Assembly: GCA_903912445.1 (NCBI GenBank)
Contig: CAIWHP010000248.1
Span: 1 to 64,000 of the forward strand
DNA: 64,000 nucleotides
Origin: an uncultured Lentisphaerota bacterium
Lineage (GTDB): Bacteria > Verrucomicrobiota > Kiritimatiellia > CAIQIC01
Reading direction: 5' to 3'
Shown here piece by piece: positions 38,552-47,101 of the stretch (positions within the stretch are counted from its first letter, which is position 1; the number at the start of each line of letters is the position of its first letter). The translations under genes were made by a program, and so were the position numbers. The notes under the pieces are model-generated. The model did not search any database. It was not told the origin of the DNA and saw only the letters and a list, made by a program, of their open reading frames with translations.

Positions 38552-39802
38552 TCACGCGCGGTCAGCTTTGACGCTGGCGCCCAGCCTCACCCTCTTATGC
38601 GCAAGCAACGGCGCTTTCCGGGGGGCGGGCGGCGCCTGCTTGGCCGAGGCGCTCAGGATGGCGGCGGAGCCGTATTTCTTGCGGATGGTATCCACGGTGC
38701 GGCTGACGGCCTCGACGCGTTCCGGTTTACCGGCGGCCTCGAACAGATTCAGCTGCCCATCGGCCTGCAGGGTGAGGCGCCCCACCCCGAAGCCGATCAG
38801 CCGCACTGGGGCCAGCAGCTTTTCGGCGGCGAACAGCTTTAGCGCCGCGGCGCGCAGGCTGTAGTCGTCGCAGCGCGGCGGCGTCAGCGGCAGCTGGCGC
38901 GTGAGGGTCGTGAAATCTTTCCAGCGCAGCTTGAGCTTTGCGAGGCCCGCGTACTTGCCCGCCTTGCGCAGCCGCCGCCCCACGTCCTCGACGAGGTCGC
39001 CCAGCGTGCTTTCCATCAGCGCCACAGCGGAGCAGTCCTCGAGAAAGGTGTGTTCGCGCGAGATGCTTTTCTCGTCCCAGGTCACGTCGACCGTGCGCGT
39101 GTCGTCGCCGTGGGCGAGCGCAAAGAGGTGCGCCGCGGCATCGTGGCCGAGCAGGCGCGCGAGGTGCGCCGGCGTCGCGCGCTGCAGGTCGCCGATGGTG
39201 CTGAACCCGGCGCGCGTCAGCACGCCCTCGCTCACCTTGCCGACGCCCCAGATTTTACCGACGGGCAGCGGCGCGAGGAACCGGCAGATCGCGGCGGGCT
39301 CGGTCGGCACCACGGTCAGCCCGTCGGGCTTGTGCAGGTCGCTGGCCAGCTTGGCGAGAAACTTGTTCGGCGCGACCCCGACCGAAACGGTGAGCTGCGT
39401 CTCGGCCTTGACCGCCGCCTTGAGCCGCGCGGCGATCGCGGCGCCGTCGCCGAACAGGCGCTGGGCGCCGGTCACATCGAGAAACGCCTCGTCCACCGAG
39501 ACCGGCTCGACCAGCGGCGTGAAGCGCTCGAAGATGGTCAGGATTTGCTGGGAGACGCGGCTGTAGAGCGGCATGTTTGGCGGCAGGAAAACCGCGTGCG
39601 GACAGCGGCGGCCGGCCTCGCGGGAGGGCATGGCGGAATGGATGCCGTAGCGGCGTGCCTCGTAGGACGAGGCCGCCACCACGCCGCGCTGGTCCGGCGG
39701 CGAGCCGACCACGACGGGCTGGCCGCGCAGCTCCGGCCGCTCGCGCACCTCGACGGCGGCGAAGAACGCATCCATGTCCGCATGCAGGATGATCCGTGGC
39801 AT
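38552..39802 (-). CDS. dinB: DNA polymerase IV (Y-family, error-prone)
   Basis: 416 residues starting at MPRIILHADMDAFFAAVE, with catalytic Asp9 and the later SVDEAFLDVTG Asp-Glu pair. The helix-hairpin-helix thumb (GKIWGVGKVSE), little finger and a QLNLF beta-clamp-binding motif (about residue 362) are present. The clamp motif is followed by about 50 residues (TVDTIRKKYGSAAI and a basic tail), as in other long Pol IV versions. The open frame extends further upstream, but this is the normal start. No LexA-type box was recognised at the promoter. Confidence 0.96.
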   Translation of the reverse strand: MPRIILHADMDAFFAAVEVRERPELRGQPVVVGSPPDQRGVVAASSYEARRYGIHSAMPSREAGRRCPHAVFLPPNMPLYSRVSQQILTIFERFTPLVEPVSVDEAFLDVTGAQRLFGDGAAIAARLKAAVKAETQLTVSVGVAPNKFLAKLASDLHKPDGLTVVPTEPAAICRFLAPLPVGKIWGVGKVSEGVLTRAGFSTIGDLQRATPAHLARLLGHDAAAHLFALAHGDDTRTVDVTWDEKSISREHTFLEDCSAVALMESTLGDLVEDVGRRLRKAGKYAGLAKLKLRWKDFTTLTRQLPLTPPRCDDYSLRAAALKLFAAEKLLAPVRLIGFGVGRLTLQADGQLNLFEAAGKPERVEAVSRTVDTIRKKYGSAAILSASAKQAPPAPRKAPLLAHKRVRLGASVKADRA

Positions 39803-39864
39803 GGGCTGATGATACACGCGGGGCCGGCGGATATTCACGCCGGAAATAGCGCGCGGCAAACGGG

Positions 39865-39892
39865 TTGACAGCCTTACGATTACTGCTAGCCT
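39865..39892 (+). promoter_or_regulatory. Putative promoter of the mscL remnant
   Basis: TTGACA, 16 bp, TAGCCT, about 40 bp before the ATG of the shortened mscL. The signal appears intact. Confidence 0.45.
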
Positions 39893-39932
39893 TGAACGAT
39901 GTCGTGCGGCCAAAGGAAAAAGCGACTGGAGC

Positions 39933-40103
39933 ATGCTGAAGGAATTCAGAGCGTTCGCGATGTTGCTGGTCGTCAAGGGCCTGAACGCGATGCGCACGCA
40001 GCAGGCGGCCGCCCCGGCTGCCACCTCCACCAGCGAGAAGCCGCTGGCCGAGACCCGCAGCCTGCTGAAAATGCAAGACCACGCGGACCGCATCATGATT
40101 TAG
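39933..40103 (+). pseudogene. mscL: mscL with large in-frame internal deletion
   Basis: A 56-residue frame reads MLKEFRAFAM, which is the S1 helix that opens MscL mechanosensitive channels. It then continues directly with LLVVKGLNAMRTQ, the end of TM2, and a typical MscL tail (Pro/Ala linker, then EKPLAETRSLLKM, the C-terminal helix). About 85 residues, namely TM1, the periplasmic loop and most of TM2, are missing, yet the frame is kept. Promoter and a GGAG ribosome site remain. The product cannot form a channel pore as known. It may be a pseudogene, an assembly error, or a short soluble or peripheral peptide. A longer overlapping frame starting at 39899 has no protein-like features. Confidence 0.75.
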
Positions 40104-40183
40104 CTTGTAACTGCATATTATATTGTTTACCCATAAATAACTTCACCGCATGAGGCGGTCAACAGGAACAGAAAGCGGAAGCC

Positions 40184-41560
40184 ATGCAAAACAACGAGCG
40201 CTCAGCGGTGTCACGGCGCAGCTTCATGCGCAGCCTCGCCGGGGTCGGCGCGGGACTCTCCCTCGCCCGCCTCGGCCATGCCGCGGCGCCGGCCGCAACC
40301 GGCACCTATATGACCGGTTTCGCCGCGCCGAAGCTGGACCGCGTCCGCGTGGGTTTCATCGGCGTTGGCGCGCGCGGCAGCGGCCACGTCAAGCAAATGC
40401 TGACGCTCGACGGCGTGGACGTGATTGCGCTCTGCGACAATCACCCGCCGACGCTCGCCAAGTCCCTCGCGAATGTCGTCAAGCAGGGCCGCCCCAAACC
40501 CGCCGAATACGGCAACGGCGCGGAAGATTACAAGCGTATGTTGGAACGCAAGGACATCGATATCGTCATCATCGCCACGCCCTGGGAGTGGCACGTGCGG
40601 ATGTGCGTGGACGCGATGCAGGCGGGCAAGCACGCCTTTACGGAAGTGCCCGCCGCCCTGACGGTGGAAGAATGCTGGCAGCTGGTGGATACCTCCGAAA
40701 AGACCGGCAAGCACTGCATGATGCTGGAGAACTGCTGCTATGGGCGCGAGGAACTGTTCTGCCTGAACATCGTGCGGCAAGGGTTGCTCGGCGATTTGCT
40801 GCATGCCGAGGCGGCCTACGTCCACGAACTGCGCGGCCAGATGAACGACGTGGCGCACGGCACCGGGTCATGGCGCACGTTCCATTACGCCAGGCGCAAC
40901 GGCAACCTCTACCCCACCCATGGCCTCGGCCCGGTGGCGCAATACCTGGGCATCAACCGCGGCGACCGCTTCGACTACATGTCGTCCGTCGCCTCGCCGG
41001 CGCTCGGGCGCGCGCTGTTCGCGAAGGCCAAATTCCCGCCCGACCACCAGTGGAACCAGCTCAAGCCGTGGCACTGCGGCGACATGATCACCACGCTCAT
41101 CAAGACCGCGCTCGGCCGTTCGCTCATGGTGCAGTGGGACGAGACTTCGCCGCGCCCCTACTCGCGCCACAACCTCATCCAAGGCACCAAGGGCACCTTT
41201 GCCGGCTATCCCAACCGCCTCGCCTGTGAAGGTCTCACACCCAACACGCACGGGTGGACCGAGGAAGCCAAGCTCGAAGAGATCATGAAGAAGTATGAGC
41301 ACCCGCTCTTCGTCAAGATGGGCGAGCTCGCCAAGAAGGGCGGCGGTCACGGCGGCATGGACTGGCTGATGCTCTGGCGCGTCGTCACCTGCCTGCGCGA
41401 AGGGCAGGCCCTCGACCAGGACGTCTATGACGCCGCCGCATGGTCGGTCATCGGCCCGCTGAGCGAGAAATCCATCGCCAACCGCAGCGCTTCGATGGAC
41501 GTGCCGGACTTCACCCGCGGCCGCTGGAAGACCACGCCGCCGCTCGGCATCATCAGCTGA
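40184..41560 (+). CDS. Tat-exported GH109-like Gfo/Idh/MocA enzyme
   Basis: 458 residues. The Tat signal is SRRSFMRSLAGVGAGL. The Rossmann core is VGFIGVGARGSGH. Where other family members have EKP, this one has FTEVPAA, and it carries LENCCYGREELF, AEAAYVHELRGQ and NLYPTHGLGPVAQYL. These are the hallmarks of GH109 alpha-N-acetylgalactosaminidases, which hydrolyse glycosides with a bound NAD+ in a redox-elimination mechanism. It is probably periplasmic and removes terminal GalNAc or a related sugar from host or environmental glycans. The substrate is an inference. It is preceded by an AT-rich region with a small ACCGC-ATGAG-GCGGT hairpin and is monocistronic. Confidence 0.82.
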   Translation: MQNNERSAVSRRSFMRSLAGVGAGLSLARLGHAAAPAATGTYMTGFAAPKLDRVRVGFIGVGARGSGHVKQMLTLDGVDVIALCDNHPPTLAKSLANVVKQGRPKPAEYGNGAEDYKRMLERKDIDIVIIATPWEWHVRMCVDAMQAGKHAFTEVPAALTVEECWQLVDTSEKTGKHCMMLENCCYGREELFCLNIVRQGLLGDLLHAEAAYVHELRGQMNDVAHGTGSWRTFHYARRNGNLYPTHGLGPVAQYLGINRGDRFDYMSSVASPALGRALFAKAKFPPDHQWNQLKPWHCGDMITTLIKTALGRSLMVQWDETSPRPYSRHNLIQGTKGTFAGYPNRLACEGLTPNTHGWTEEAKLEEIMKKYEHPLFVKMGELAKKGGGHGGMDWLMLWRVVTCLREGQALDQDVYDAAAWSVIGPLSEKSIANRSASMDVPDFTRGRWKTTPPLGIIS

Positions 41561-41648
41561 GGCACGCAGCGCGCGTCGCAAAAAATCCGTCTCCCTTACG
41601 GGCCAGACAGCGTCGCCCGCTGTTTTGCGCCGCTGCCGTGCGGGCGTT

Positions 41649-41663
41649 TTCCAAGCCTTGGAA
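41649..41663. repeat. Single palindrome TTCCAAGCCTTGGAA
   Basis: One perfect copy flanked by extra T and A (TTTTCCAA...TTGGAAAA), between the convergent ends of the GH109-like gene and the large FGE/trihaem gene. No partner at 31-32 bp on either side. Confidence 0.7.
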
Positions 41664-41689
41664 AAGGGTTCGCGTCAGCGCTGCATTTC

Positions 41690-44600
41690 TCACGGGCAGC
41701 CGAGGACGGCTTCGCTCGCGGTGTCCACGGTGTTGGTTTCGCCGGGCGGCGCGAGCGCGCCGCGCACGGCAGCTTCGAGCCGCTGAAATTCCGGCGTCAA
41801 GCGACTGGCGAGGTCCAGGCCGCGACACTGTCCCCACCCTCCCGCCAAGACGGAGAGGGGCGCTTGCAGCACGCGGCTTTCCGCCGGCAGCGCGGTGTTG
41901 ATCAGCGTCTGCAGCGGCTGCGCCGCCAGGCCGGCGTGGCAGCTGGCGCAGCTGGCCTGCAGCACGGAGCGCAGCTGCTTCTCGCCGGCCGCCGACGGCC
42001 GCAACCGCTCGGCCCGCACCGGTCCGTAGTCGCCGAAGTACGGACAGTTCAGGTCGAGCCACTGCATCAGCCGCTCCCAGCTTGCGCCGTCGAGGCGGAC
42101 GCGCGGGGCATGGGTGGTTTCCAGCAGCTTGGTCAGACCGGCGACGCGCGCCCCATATTCATCGGGAGTGCTCAACACGCTCTCCTGCCGCCGCCACGCC
42201 ATGCCGGTCAGGTCGGGGCGCGCGGTCAGGCTGCGATAGGCCGTGCTGAAGCTGCCGCTCGGCGTGCTGCGCAGATCGGGCATACCCTGCGCGCGCGTCT
42301 CGCCGTGGCAGCGGAGGCAGTAGCGGTCGAGCACCGGCTGCACCGTGCGCGCAAAGCTCAAGCCGCCCGCGTAGCGCGGCCCCGCCGGCGGGCGCAGCGT
42401 CTGCACCGTGCCGCGCCACGCGGGCTTCTCCGCGGGCGGCGTGGTCAGGCGGTTTTCGTGGCAGCCGACGCACGACTGTTGCTCGCCCTGCCGGAAGAAG
42501 ACCTGGCTGCGCATCGTGACCACCGCGCGTTGCTTCTCGTCGAGCAACTGGAAGAGCAGCGGCGCGTTGGCCGGCACGCGGAAGGCGGCCGAGCCGTCGG
42601 GCTGGACCGTGGCGGTGCCGACGACGTTGCGCGCGAATTCAATCTGGTTGACGCTGCGCGGCAGCGGATGCTGCGGATGCTGTTCAAACATTTGCACCAC
42701 GCGGATCGCCGTCACCTTCCGGCCTTCCAGCGGGACCCCGCGCGTCACATCGCGCACGATCACGGTCGCCTCCCGCTCTGCCGGCGCGGACGCGACCTTG
42801 ACCGGCTGCGGCGGACGCACGCGCGGCACGAGCGGAATCGGCTTGAAGCAGCAGTCGTGCGCGTCGCGCCAGATCAATTCACGGGAGCCGGTCGCGTCGA
42901 AAAGATAAAGGCCCCACGCGTTGTCGCGCGCCATTTCCCAGTGGCACGACACCGGATCGGGCGAGTAGGAGACGAACATCACGTCGCGTGCAAGCGGCCA
43001 CGGGAACATATAGCTGCCGCAGGGCCAGCCCTCGGTCTCCGGGAAGCAGATGTCCGGCGTCAGGCGCGTCAGGGGTTCCTCGCCATCCTGCCCGCGCGCC
43101 GGATCGAGGCGGATGAGCGAGCCCCCGGGCAGCGAGTGGTGCCCGGCGGCGACGGCGATGAGCTCGCGCGCGCCGGGCACCGGCCGCACATGGATCACGG
43201 CGCATGGGTTCGGCGTGTAGTTGCCGTAGATGTGCGCCAGCGCCGCGCCATCGGGCAGGCAGCTCCACACGCCTTGGAACAGGACCTCGTGGCGGTTGAC
43301 GTAGTCCCACTGCGTGAAGGCGATGCGGCCATCGTTGAGCACCACCGGCGTCCACTCGTTCGACTCCATGTAGCAGAGGCGGCGCGGCTCACAGTTCGTG
43401 CGGCTGGTGCGGTAGAGCACGAATGACGGCGCGTAGCGGCCGACGTGGCAGCGGCTGAAGCTCGCGCAGCGCGTGCTCATAAAGGCGACGTCGCCGTCCG
43501 GCAGATAAATCGGATCGAGGTCTTCGATGACCGCGCTGGTCCAGCCATCCTCGCCACGCAGCGGATCGGTCTTGGGATCGCCGGTCAGTTGCCGCAGCGT
43601 GGTGCCATCGCTTGCGCCCTCGAAGAGCTGATAAGCGCGTTGCTCGGTATTCGTCCCGGCGTGGCTGCAAAAGCTGAAAACGACATGCCGCGCATCGAAG
43701 TCGAGGTCCATGTTCTGCACCGCACCCGCCGGCAACTTCGACGGAAAGAGCTCGCGGGCGCTGGGCTGGCCGCGCCAATTGTCCAGCCGGCTGACGCCCG
43801 CGCCCGCCTGGCTCCAGCGGCCCGCGTTCGAGTCCACCAGGTTGCTCGTATACTTCGAGGGCCGCCCGCGGAAGAAGGCCAGCGACTCGAATTGCAGCAG
43901 CGGGCTGGCCAGCAGGAGGCTGCGGCGCAGGCGGCGGATGGCGAGGTAGTGCTCCCGCGTGCCGTCGCTGGCCGGCCGCAGCTTTTCCAGCGCGCCGCGC
44001 CACGCGGCGAACTGTCCTTCGCGGGCGACATCGCCGGTTTCGCGCCACTGGCGTTCGACGAGTTCCATGGTTTGGAAACACTTCTTCCAAGCATTGGAAA
44101 CGCCGGCGGAAAAATCCGGGGCGCGCTGTTCGCGTAATTCCGGGAAATCCTGCTCCAGCCAGTCGGCTTCGATCACCTCGCGCCCGCCGCCGGCCAGCCG
44201 CGACGGCGCAGGCTGCGGAGCGCCGGCCGGGCCGGGCCCGGGGCGCCGCACGGTGCGGAAGCCCACGAAGGCGGTGACGACGTCCGGCGCCATGTGGCTG
44301 CGGTGCGCGCAGCGCAATTGTTCAGCGACGCTGTACCAGGAGCCGCCGCGCAGCGCGCGTCCATGCCACGGGCTGGCGGGCGGGCCGACCGGATTGGCCG
44401 GCCACGCTCCGGGCGCGTTCAGCGTGTAGGTTTCGGCATCGTACCAATCCCAGCACCACTCGGCAGCGTTGCCGGCCACGTCGCACAGGCCCCAGGGATG
44501 ACCGGCGCTACGGCTCAGCTGATGTGTGCCGACCAACTGCGGCTGGTTGCCGGCGGTCTCGATGCTTTCGATGTAGTTGGCCTTGCTCGGGGAGATATCG

Positions 44601-45214
44601 TCGCGGAAATCGGCGGCCGCACCCCGCCAGGGAAAATGTTGGCCGGCGAGACCGCCGCGCGCAGCCTTCTCCCATTCCGCCTCGGTCGGCAGGCGGTAGC
44701 CGGTGCCGCTAAAATCGCATGACCAGTCGGCGAGTTTGATGCAGGGCGTCAGGCGCGCCCCCGCCGCGTTCTCCATCGCCGTGCGGATCGCGCAGTAGGC
44801 CAGCGCGCCGTGCCACGTGATCCAGACGCACGGCATGCGCTCCTGCCCGGCGGCAATGGCGACGACGTTGTTGCTGAGGAACAGGGCATTGGGCTGGCTG
44901 CCCAGGTCGAGGAGCAGCTGGCGTCCGCCGGCGCTGCTGATGACGCGCGCGCCCTCGAGTTTGATCCAGTGCTGAGCGAGCGCCCAGTTCAGCGCCGGCG
45001 CCATCTGGGCGGCGGTCACTTCGCAGCGGTCGATGAGGAAAGCATCCGTGTTGACGGCATGGCGCGGCAGCGCGTCGCGGCGCAGGCCATGCTCGTCACC
45101 CATGTCGAACGGCCCGGCGGGCACGGCGACCTGGTCCGGTTCCACCGCGCCGGCGGAGCCGAACAGCAACGCGACCAGCAGCAGCCGGCACGAAAACTGG
45201 AAGGGAAAAATCAC
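41690..45214 (-). CDS. Exported FGE-domain/hydrazine-synthase-alpha-like trihaem protein
   Basis: 1174 residues. A signal peptide (1-23) is followed by a formylglycine-generating-enzyme-type domain (about 27-330: VAVPAGPFDMGDE, RLPTEAEWEKAARGG, WGLCDVAGNAAEWCWDW, GRALRGGSW, FVGFRTVR). After a linker comes a beta-propeller/PD40-like middle region as in the HzsA (hydrazine synthase alpha)-like family (DLDFDARHVVFSF, DLDPIYLPDGDVAFMSTRC). The C-terminal third has three haem c sites: CVGCH (915), CLRCH (966) and CASCH (1089). This suggests a periplasmic or surface redox protein of unknown substrate. The FGE part lacks proof of copper-site Cys. Two palindromes of the dispersed family lie in frame in the linker (residues 372-384). 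Confidence 0.75.
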   Translation of the reverse strand: MIFPFQFSCRLLLVALLFGSAGAVEPDQVAVPAGPFDMGDEHGLRRDALPRHAVNTDAFLIDRCEVTAAQMAPALNWALAQHWIKLEGARVISSAGGRQLLLDLGSQPNALFLSNNVVAIAAGQERMPCVWITWHGALAYCAIRTAMENAAGARLTPCIKLADWSCDFSGTGYRLPTEAEWEKAARGGLAGQHFPWRGAAADFRDDISPSKANYIESIETAGNQPQLVGTHQLSRSAGHPWGLCDVAGNAAEWCWDWYDAETYTLNAPGAWPANPVGPPASPWHGRALRGGSWYSVAEQLRCAHRSHMAPDVVTAFVGFRTVRRPGPGPAGAPQPAPSRLAGGGREVIEADWLEQDFPELREQRAPDFSAGVSNAWKKCFQTMELVERQWRETGDVAREGQFAAWRGALEKLRPASDGTREHYLAIRRLRRSLLLASPLLQFESLAFFRGRPSKYTSNLVDSNAGRWSQAGAGVSRLDNWRGQPSARELFPSKLPAGAVQNMDLDFDARHVVFSFCSHAGTNTEQRAYQLFEGASDGTTLRQLTGDPKTDPLRGEDGWTSAVIEDLDPIYLPDGDVAFMSTRCASFSRCHVGRYAPSFVLYRTSRTNCEPRRLCYMESNEWTPVVLNDGRIAFTQWDYVNRHEVLFQGVWSCLPDGAALAHIYGNYTPNPCAVIHVRPVPGARELIAVAAGHHSLPGGSLIRLDPARGQDGEEPLTRLTPDICFPETEGWPCGSYMFPWPLARDVMFVSYSPDPVSCHWEMARDNAWGLYLFDATGSRELIWRDAHDCCFKPIPLVPRVRPPQPVKVASAPAEREATVIVRDVTRGVPLEGRKVTAIRVVQMFEQHPQHPLPRSVNQIEFARNVVGTATVQPDGSAAFRVPANAPLLFQLLDEKQRAVVTMRSQVFFRQGEQQSCVGCHENRLTTPPAEKPAWRGTVQTLRPPAGPRYAGGLSFARTVQPVLDRYCLRCHGETRAQGMPDLRSTPSGSFSTAYRSLTARPDLTGMAWRRQESVLSTPDEYGARVAGLTKLLETTHAPRVRLDGASWERLMQWLDLNCPYFGDYGPVRAERLRPSAAGEKQLRSVLQASCASCHAGLAAQPLQTLINTALPAESRVLQAPLSVLAGGWGQCRGLDLASRLTPEFQRLEAAVRGALAPPGETNTVDTASEAVLGCP
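44063..44099. repeat. Palindrome pair inside a reading frame
   Basis: TTCCATGGTTTGGAA (44063-44077) and TTCCAAGCATTGGAA (44085-44099) start 22 bp apart, which is two helical turns, instead of 31-32. They are read as NAWKKCFQTMEL in the linker of the trihaem protein without a frameshift. Confidence 0.7.
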
Positions 45215-45320
45215 GGCGCGAATCTAGCGCACGCTCCCGGCCCGGGCAATAGCGCCGATGGACAAACAAGTTCAGCGCTGGCAGAAACCGGCCGCCGTTG
45301 CCCGGCGCAGGGGGCACGCA

Positions 45321-46154
45321 TCAGAAGGAAGAATCCTTGCGCGCGGTGAAGTCGTTGGTCTCGATCAGCATGCCGGGCCAGTCGACTTTGGTGATGTGGC
45401 CGTCAAAGGTCGCAAAGACCGCCGCGCCGATGTGGCGCAGCGCGGGCTGTGCGGCAGGGGTCGCGCTGCTGGTGAAATCCCATCCCCCGACAGACCCGGG
45501 ACGGCCGTAGGTATAGTCGGTCCGATAATAACGGCCGCTGCCTTTGGCGCTGTTTTGCACGGGGCGGCCGCAATCGCCCACCATCCAGATACGATCGGGG
45601 CGTGGAATCCGCGACAGCTTCAAGGGACGTTGCGGGACATTATCAAACGTTTTGGGATCCTGTGCATTCTGGGGACGAAAAACACTGGTGCAGATGCCAT
45701 AGCTGGGCAAGTTGCCCACATTGCCCTTGGCGTCCTTGCCGAGCACCTCGGCATAGCCCGCTCCCGGACAACGCCAGACGCCTTTGGTCCACGGGGTGGC
45801 GTTATCGGCCCGGGGGATATATTTGAAATAGTCCAGCTTTTGCACCCAATTGGTGCCATTGAGTTTTGAATTTGTCTTAACGCCCATCAAGTCGAACATC
45901 CCTGCATAAAAGCCTTCAGTGGACCAAGGCAGCTGTTGGTGGTCGTTGTCGAAGGCGATCAAGGCCAGGGCAATCTGGCGCGCGTTGCTGCTGCACCCGG
46001 CGGCCTTGCCGGAACTGAGGCTGCGCGTCACTCCCGGCATGACCAGGCCACCGAGCACGGCGATGATGGCCACCACGACCAGCAACTCGATCAGGGTGAA
46101 CGCCCAAGCACAACGCCGCCCCGCCTCGCCGTTTGATTTCCCCTCAATAGTCAT
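45321..46154 (-). CDS. Prepilin-like protein with H-X9-DG motif
   Basis: 277 residues. Class III signal: basic leader, then Phe19-TLIELLVVVAIIAVLGGLV with Glu at position 5 after cleavage, typical for type II secretion pseudopilins. Cleavage would follow Ala18 rather than the usual Gly. The C-terminal region has RHIGAAVFATFDGH, in which His is followed by nine residues and Asp-Gly. This H-X9-DG pattern marks a large PVC-specific family of prepilin-like proteins. AGGT precedes the ATG; an upstream Met is less likely. Role: surface or secretion-related structural protein, exact partner unknown. Confidence 0.88.
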   Translation of the reverse strand: MTIEGKSNGEAGRRCAWAFTLIELLVVVAIIAVLGGLVMPGVTRSLSSGKAAGCSSNARQIALALIAFDNDHQQLPWSTEGFYAGMFDLMGVKTNSKLNGTNWVQKLDYFKYIPRADNATPWTKGVWRCPGAGYAEVLGKDAKGNVGNLPSYGICTSVFRPQNAQDPKTFDNVPQRPLKLSRIPRPDRIWMVGDCGRPVQNSAKGSGRYYRTDYTYGRPGSVGGWDFTSSATPAAQPALRHIGAAVFATFDGHITKVDWPGMLIETNDFTARKDSSF

Positions 46155-46190
46155 GTGCTTACCTGCAAAATTTACTATCAAGTTGAGCGA

Positions 46191-46219
46191 TTATTATATC
46201 GCGTCCGGCTATCCGTCAA
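46191..46219 (-). promoter_or_regulatory. Putative promoter of the prepilin-like gene
   Basis: On the minus strand TTGACG is followed by TATAAT after 15 bp or TAATAA after 17 bp, about 35 bp before the ATG. Strong AT-rich -10 region. Confidence 0.5.
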
Positions 46220-46379
46220 GCGCTTGCCAAGACCCCTCGCAGGGGCAAACGCATCTCAATTCTTTCGCTTGGCCCGCGGGGCGCCTGGCGGCGGAGCGTT
46301 CGGCGCGTGTGCGCTGAATGATGAGGTCGGCATACTGCTGGGTCAGCGCGAGGAAACGCTGATACCCGCAAGCGCCGGG

Positions 46380-46795
46380 CGCACGGGCCTATGCCGAAAC
46401 CGTGGAGAAGAAGCACGGCCGGACCGAAACCCGACGTTACTGGCAAAGCGAGCGCTTGGCCTGGTTCGCTGACCGCGCACCGTGGCAGGGCTTGCGCAGC
46501 GTGGTCGAAGCCGTGCGCGAGCTCAAGGTCCAAGTCCAGCCCCCGAGCGTCGCTACTACCTCAGCCGTCTCGCGCTCGACGCGCCGCGCTTCGCCCGCGC
46601 CATCCGCGCCCACTGGGGCGTCGAGAAGCAACTGCACTGGGTGCGCGACGTGCCGTTCGGCGAAGATCAGAGCCGCGCCCGCAGCAGTCACGCCGCCGAG
46701 AACCTCGCCACCCTGCGCCGCTTAGCCCTCAACTTGCTCAAGCGCGACACGACCAAACAACGCGGCAGGACCGCTTGTCACGCACGCCGGTCTGG
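46380..46795 (+). pseudogene. ISAs1-family transposase remnant (truncated, frameshifted)
   Basis: Only the C-terminal third of an ISAs1/H-repeat DDE transposase remains. One frame reads VEKKHGRTETRRYW and LAWFADRAPWQGLRS. After a frame change near 46540, another frame reads RRYYLSRLALDAPRFARAIR, RAHWGVEKQLHWVRDVPFGED and AAENLATLRRLALNLLKRD, with the conserved Glu of the DDE triad. No N-terminal part, no start and no clear terminal inverted repeats were found. It marks an old insertion upstream of glgX. Confidence 0.8.
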
Positions 46796-46810
46796 GCTAG
46801 CCTCGCGGCG

Positions 46811-47101
46811 ATGCGCAACCTGTTCCACTTCTGGCAACGCCCGGGGCCACCCGAGCTCGATGCAACGCCGACCTACTGGCAGTTGCGCCGCTACTGCCGC
46901 TGGCAGGCGCAGGAACTGCGGCGCTGCGCACGCCAGGCGCGCGGCAGCGCGGCGCAACAGGCGCAGGCGCTCGGACAGGCCGCGTGGGTGGCGGACGTGC
47001 TGCGCCACCACCCGCTGCGCGACGACCTGCTGCGGACGCGCCAACAATCGGCAGACTTGCTGCGCGTGCTGGCCGCGGCTACAGTGCCGCCGGAAAAATG
47101 A
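46811..47101 (+). CDS. Small Arg/Trp-rich protein of unknown function
   Basis: 96 residues (MRNLFHFWQRPGPP, then alpha-helical Arg/Gln/Ala-rich sequence with LRRYCRWQAQELRR and a QQAQALGQAAWVADVLRH helix). No signal peptide or known motif. The stop overlaps the glgX ATG as ATGA, so translation would be coupled. The frame is open further upstream into the transposase remnant, and no strong ribosome site precedes this ATG, so the start is uncertain. It could be a real small glgX partner or a chance frame. Confidence 0.45.
   Translation: MRNLFHFWQRPGPPELDATPTYWQLRRYCRWQAQELRRCARQARGSAAQQAQALGQAAWVADVLRHHPLRDDLLRTRQQSADLLRVLAAATVPPEK

Noticed and set aside
39899-40153. 84-codon frame whose ATG lies 7 bp after a -10 box
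   Set aside because: Its product is Arg/Gly-rich without motifs. The other frame from 39933 reads both ends of MscL, which is far more convincing.
41649-41663. Palindromes as rho-independent terminators
   Set aside because: Several lie between convergent genes, but the stems are short and AT-flanked, no T-tract follows the 3' arm, and other copies sit in promoter regions and within a gene.
46263-46379. Minus-strand frame reading GYQRFLALTQQYADLIIQRT
   Set aside because: Protein-like composition, but only about 40 residues, no start, and no family I recognise. It may be a gene tail cut by the transposon remnant; too weak to list as a gene.
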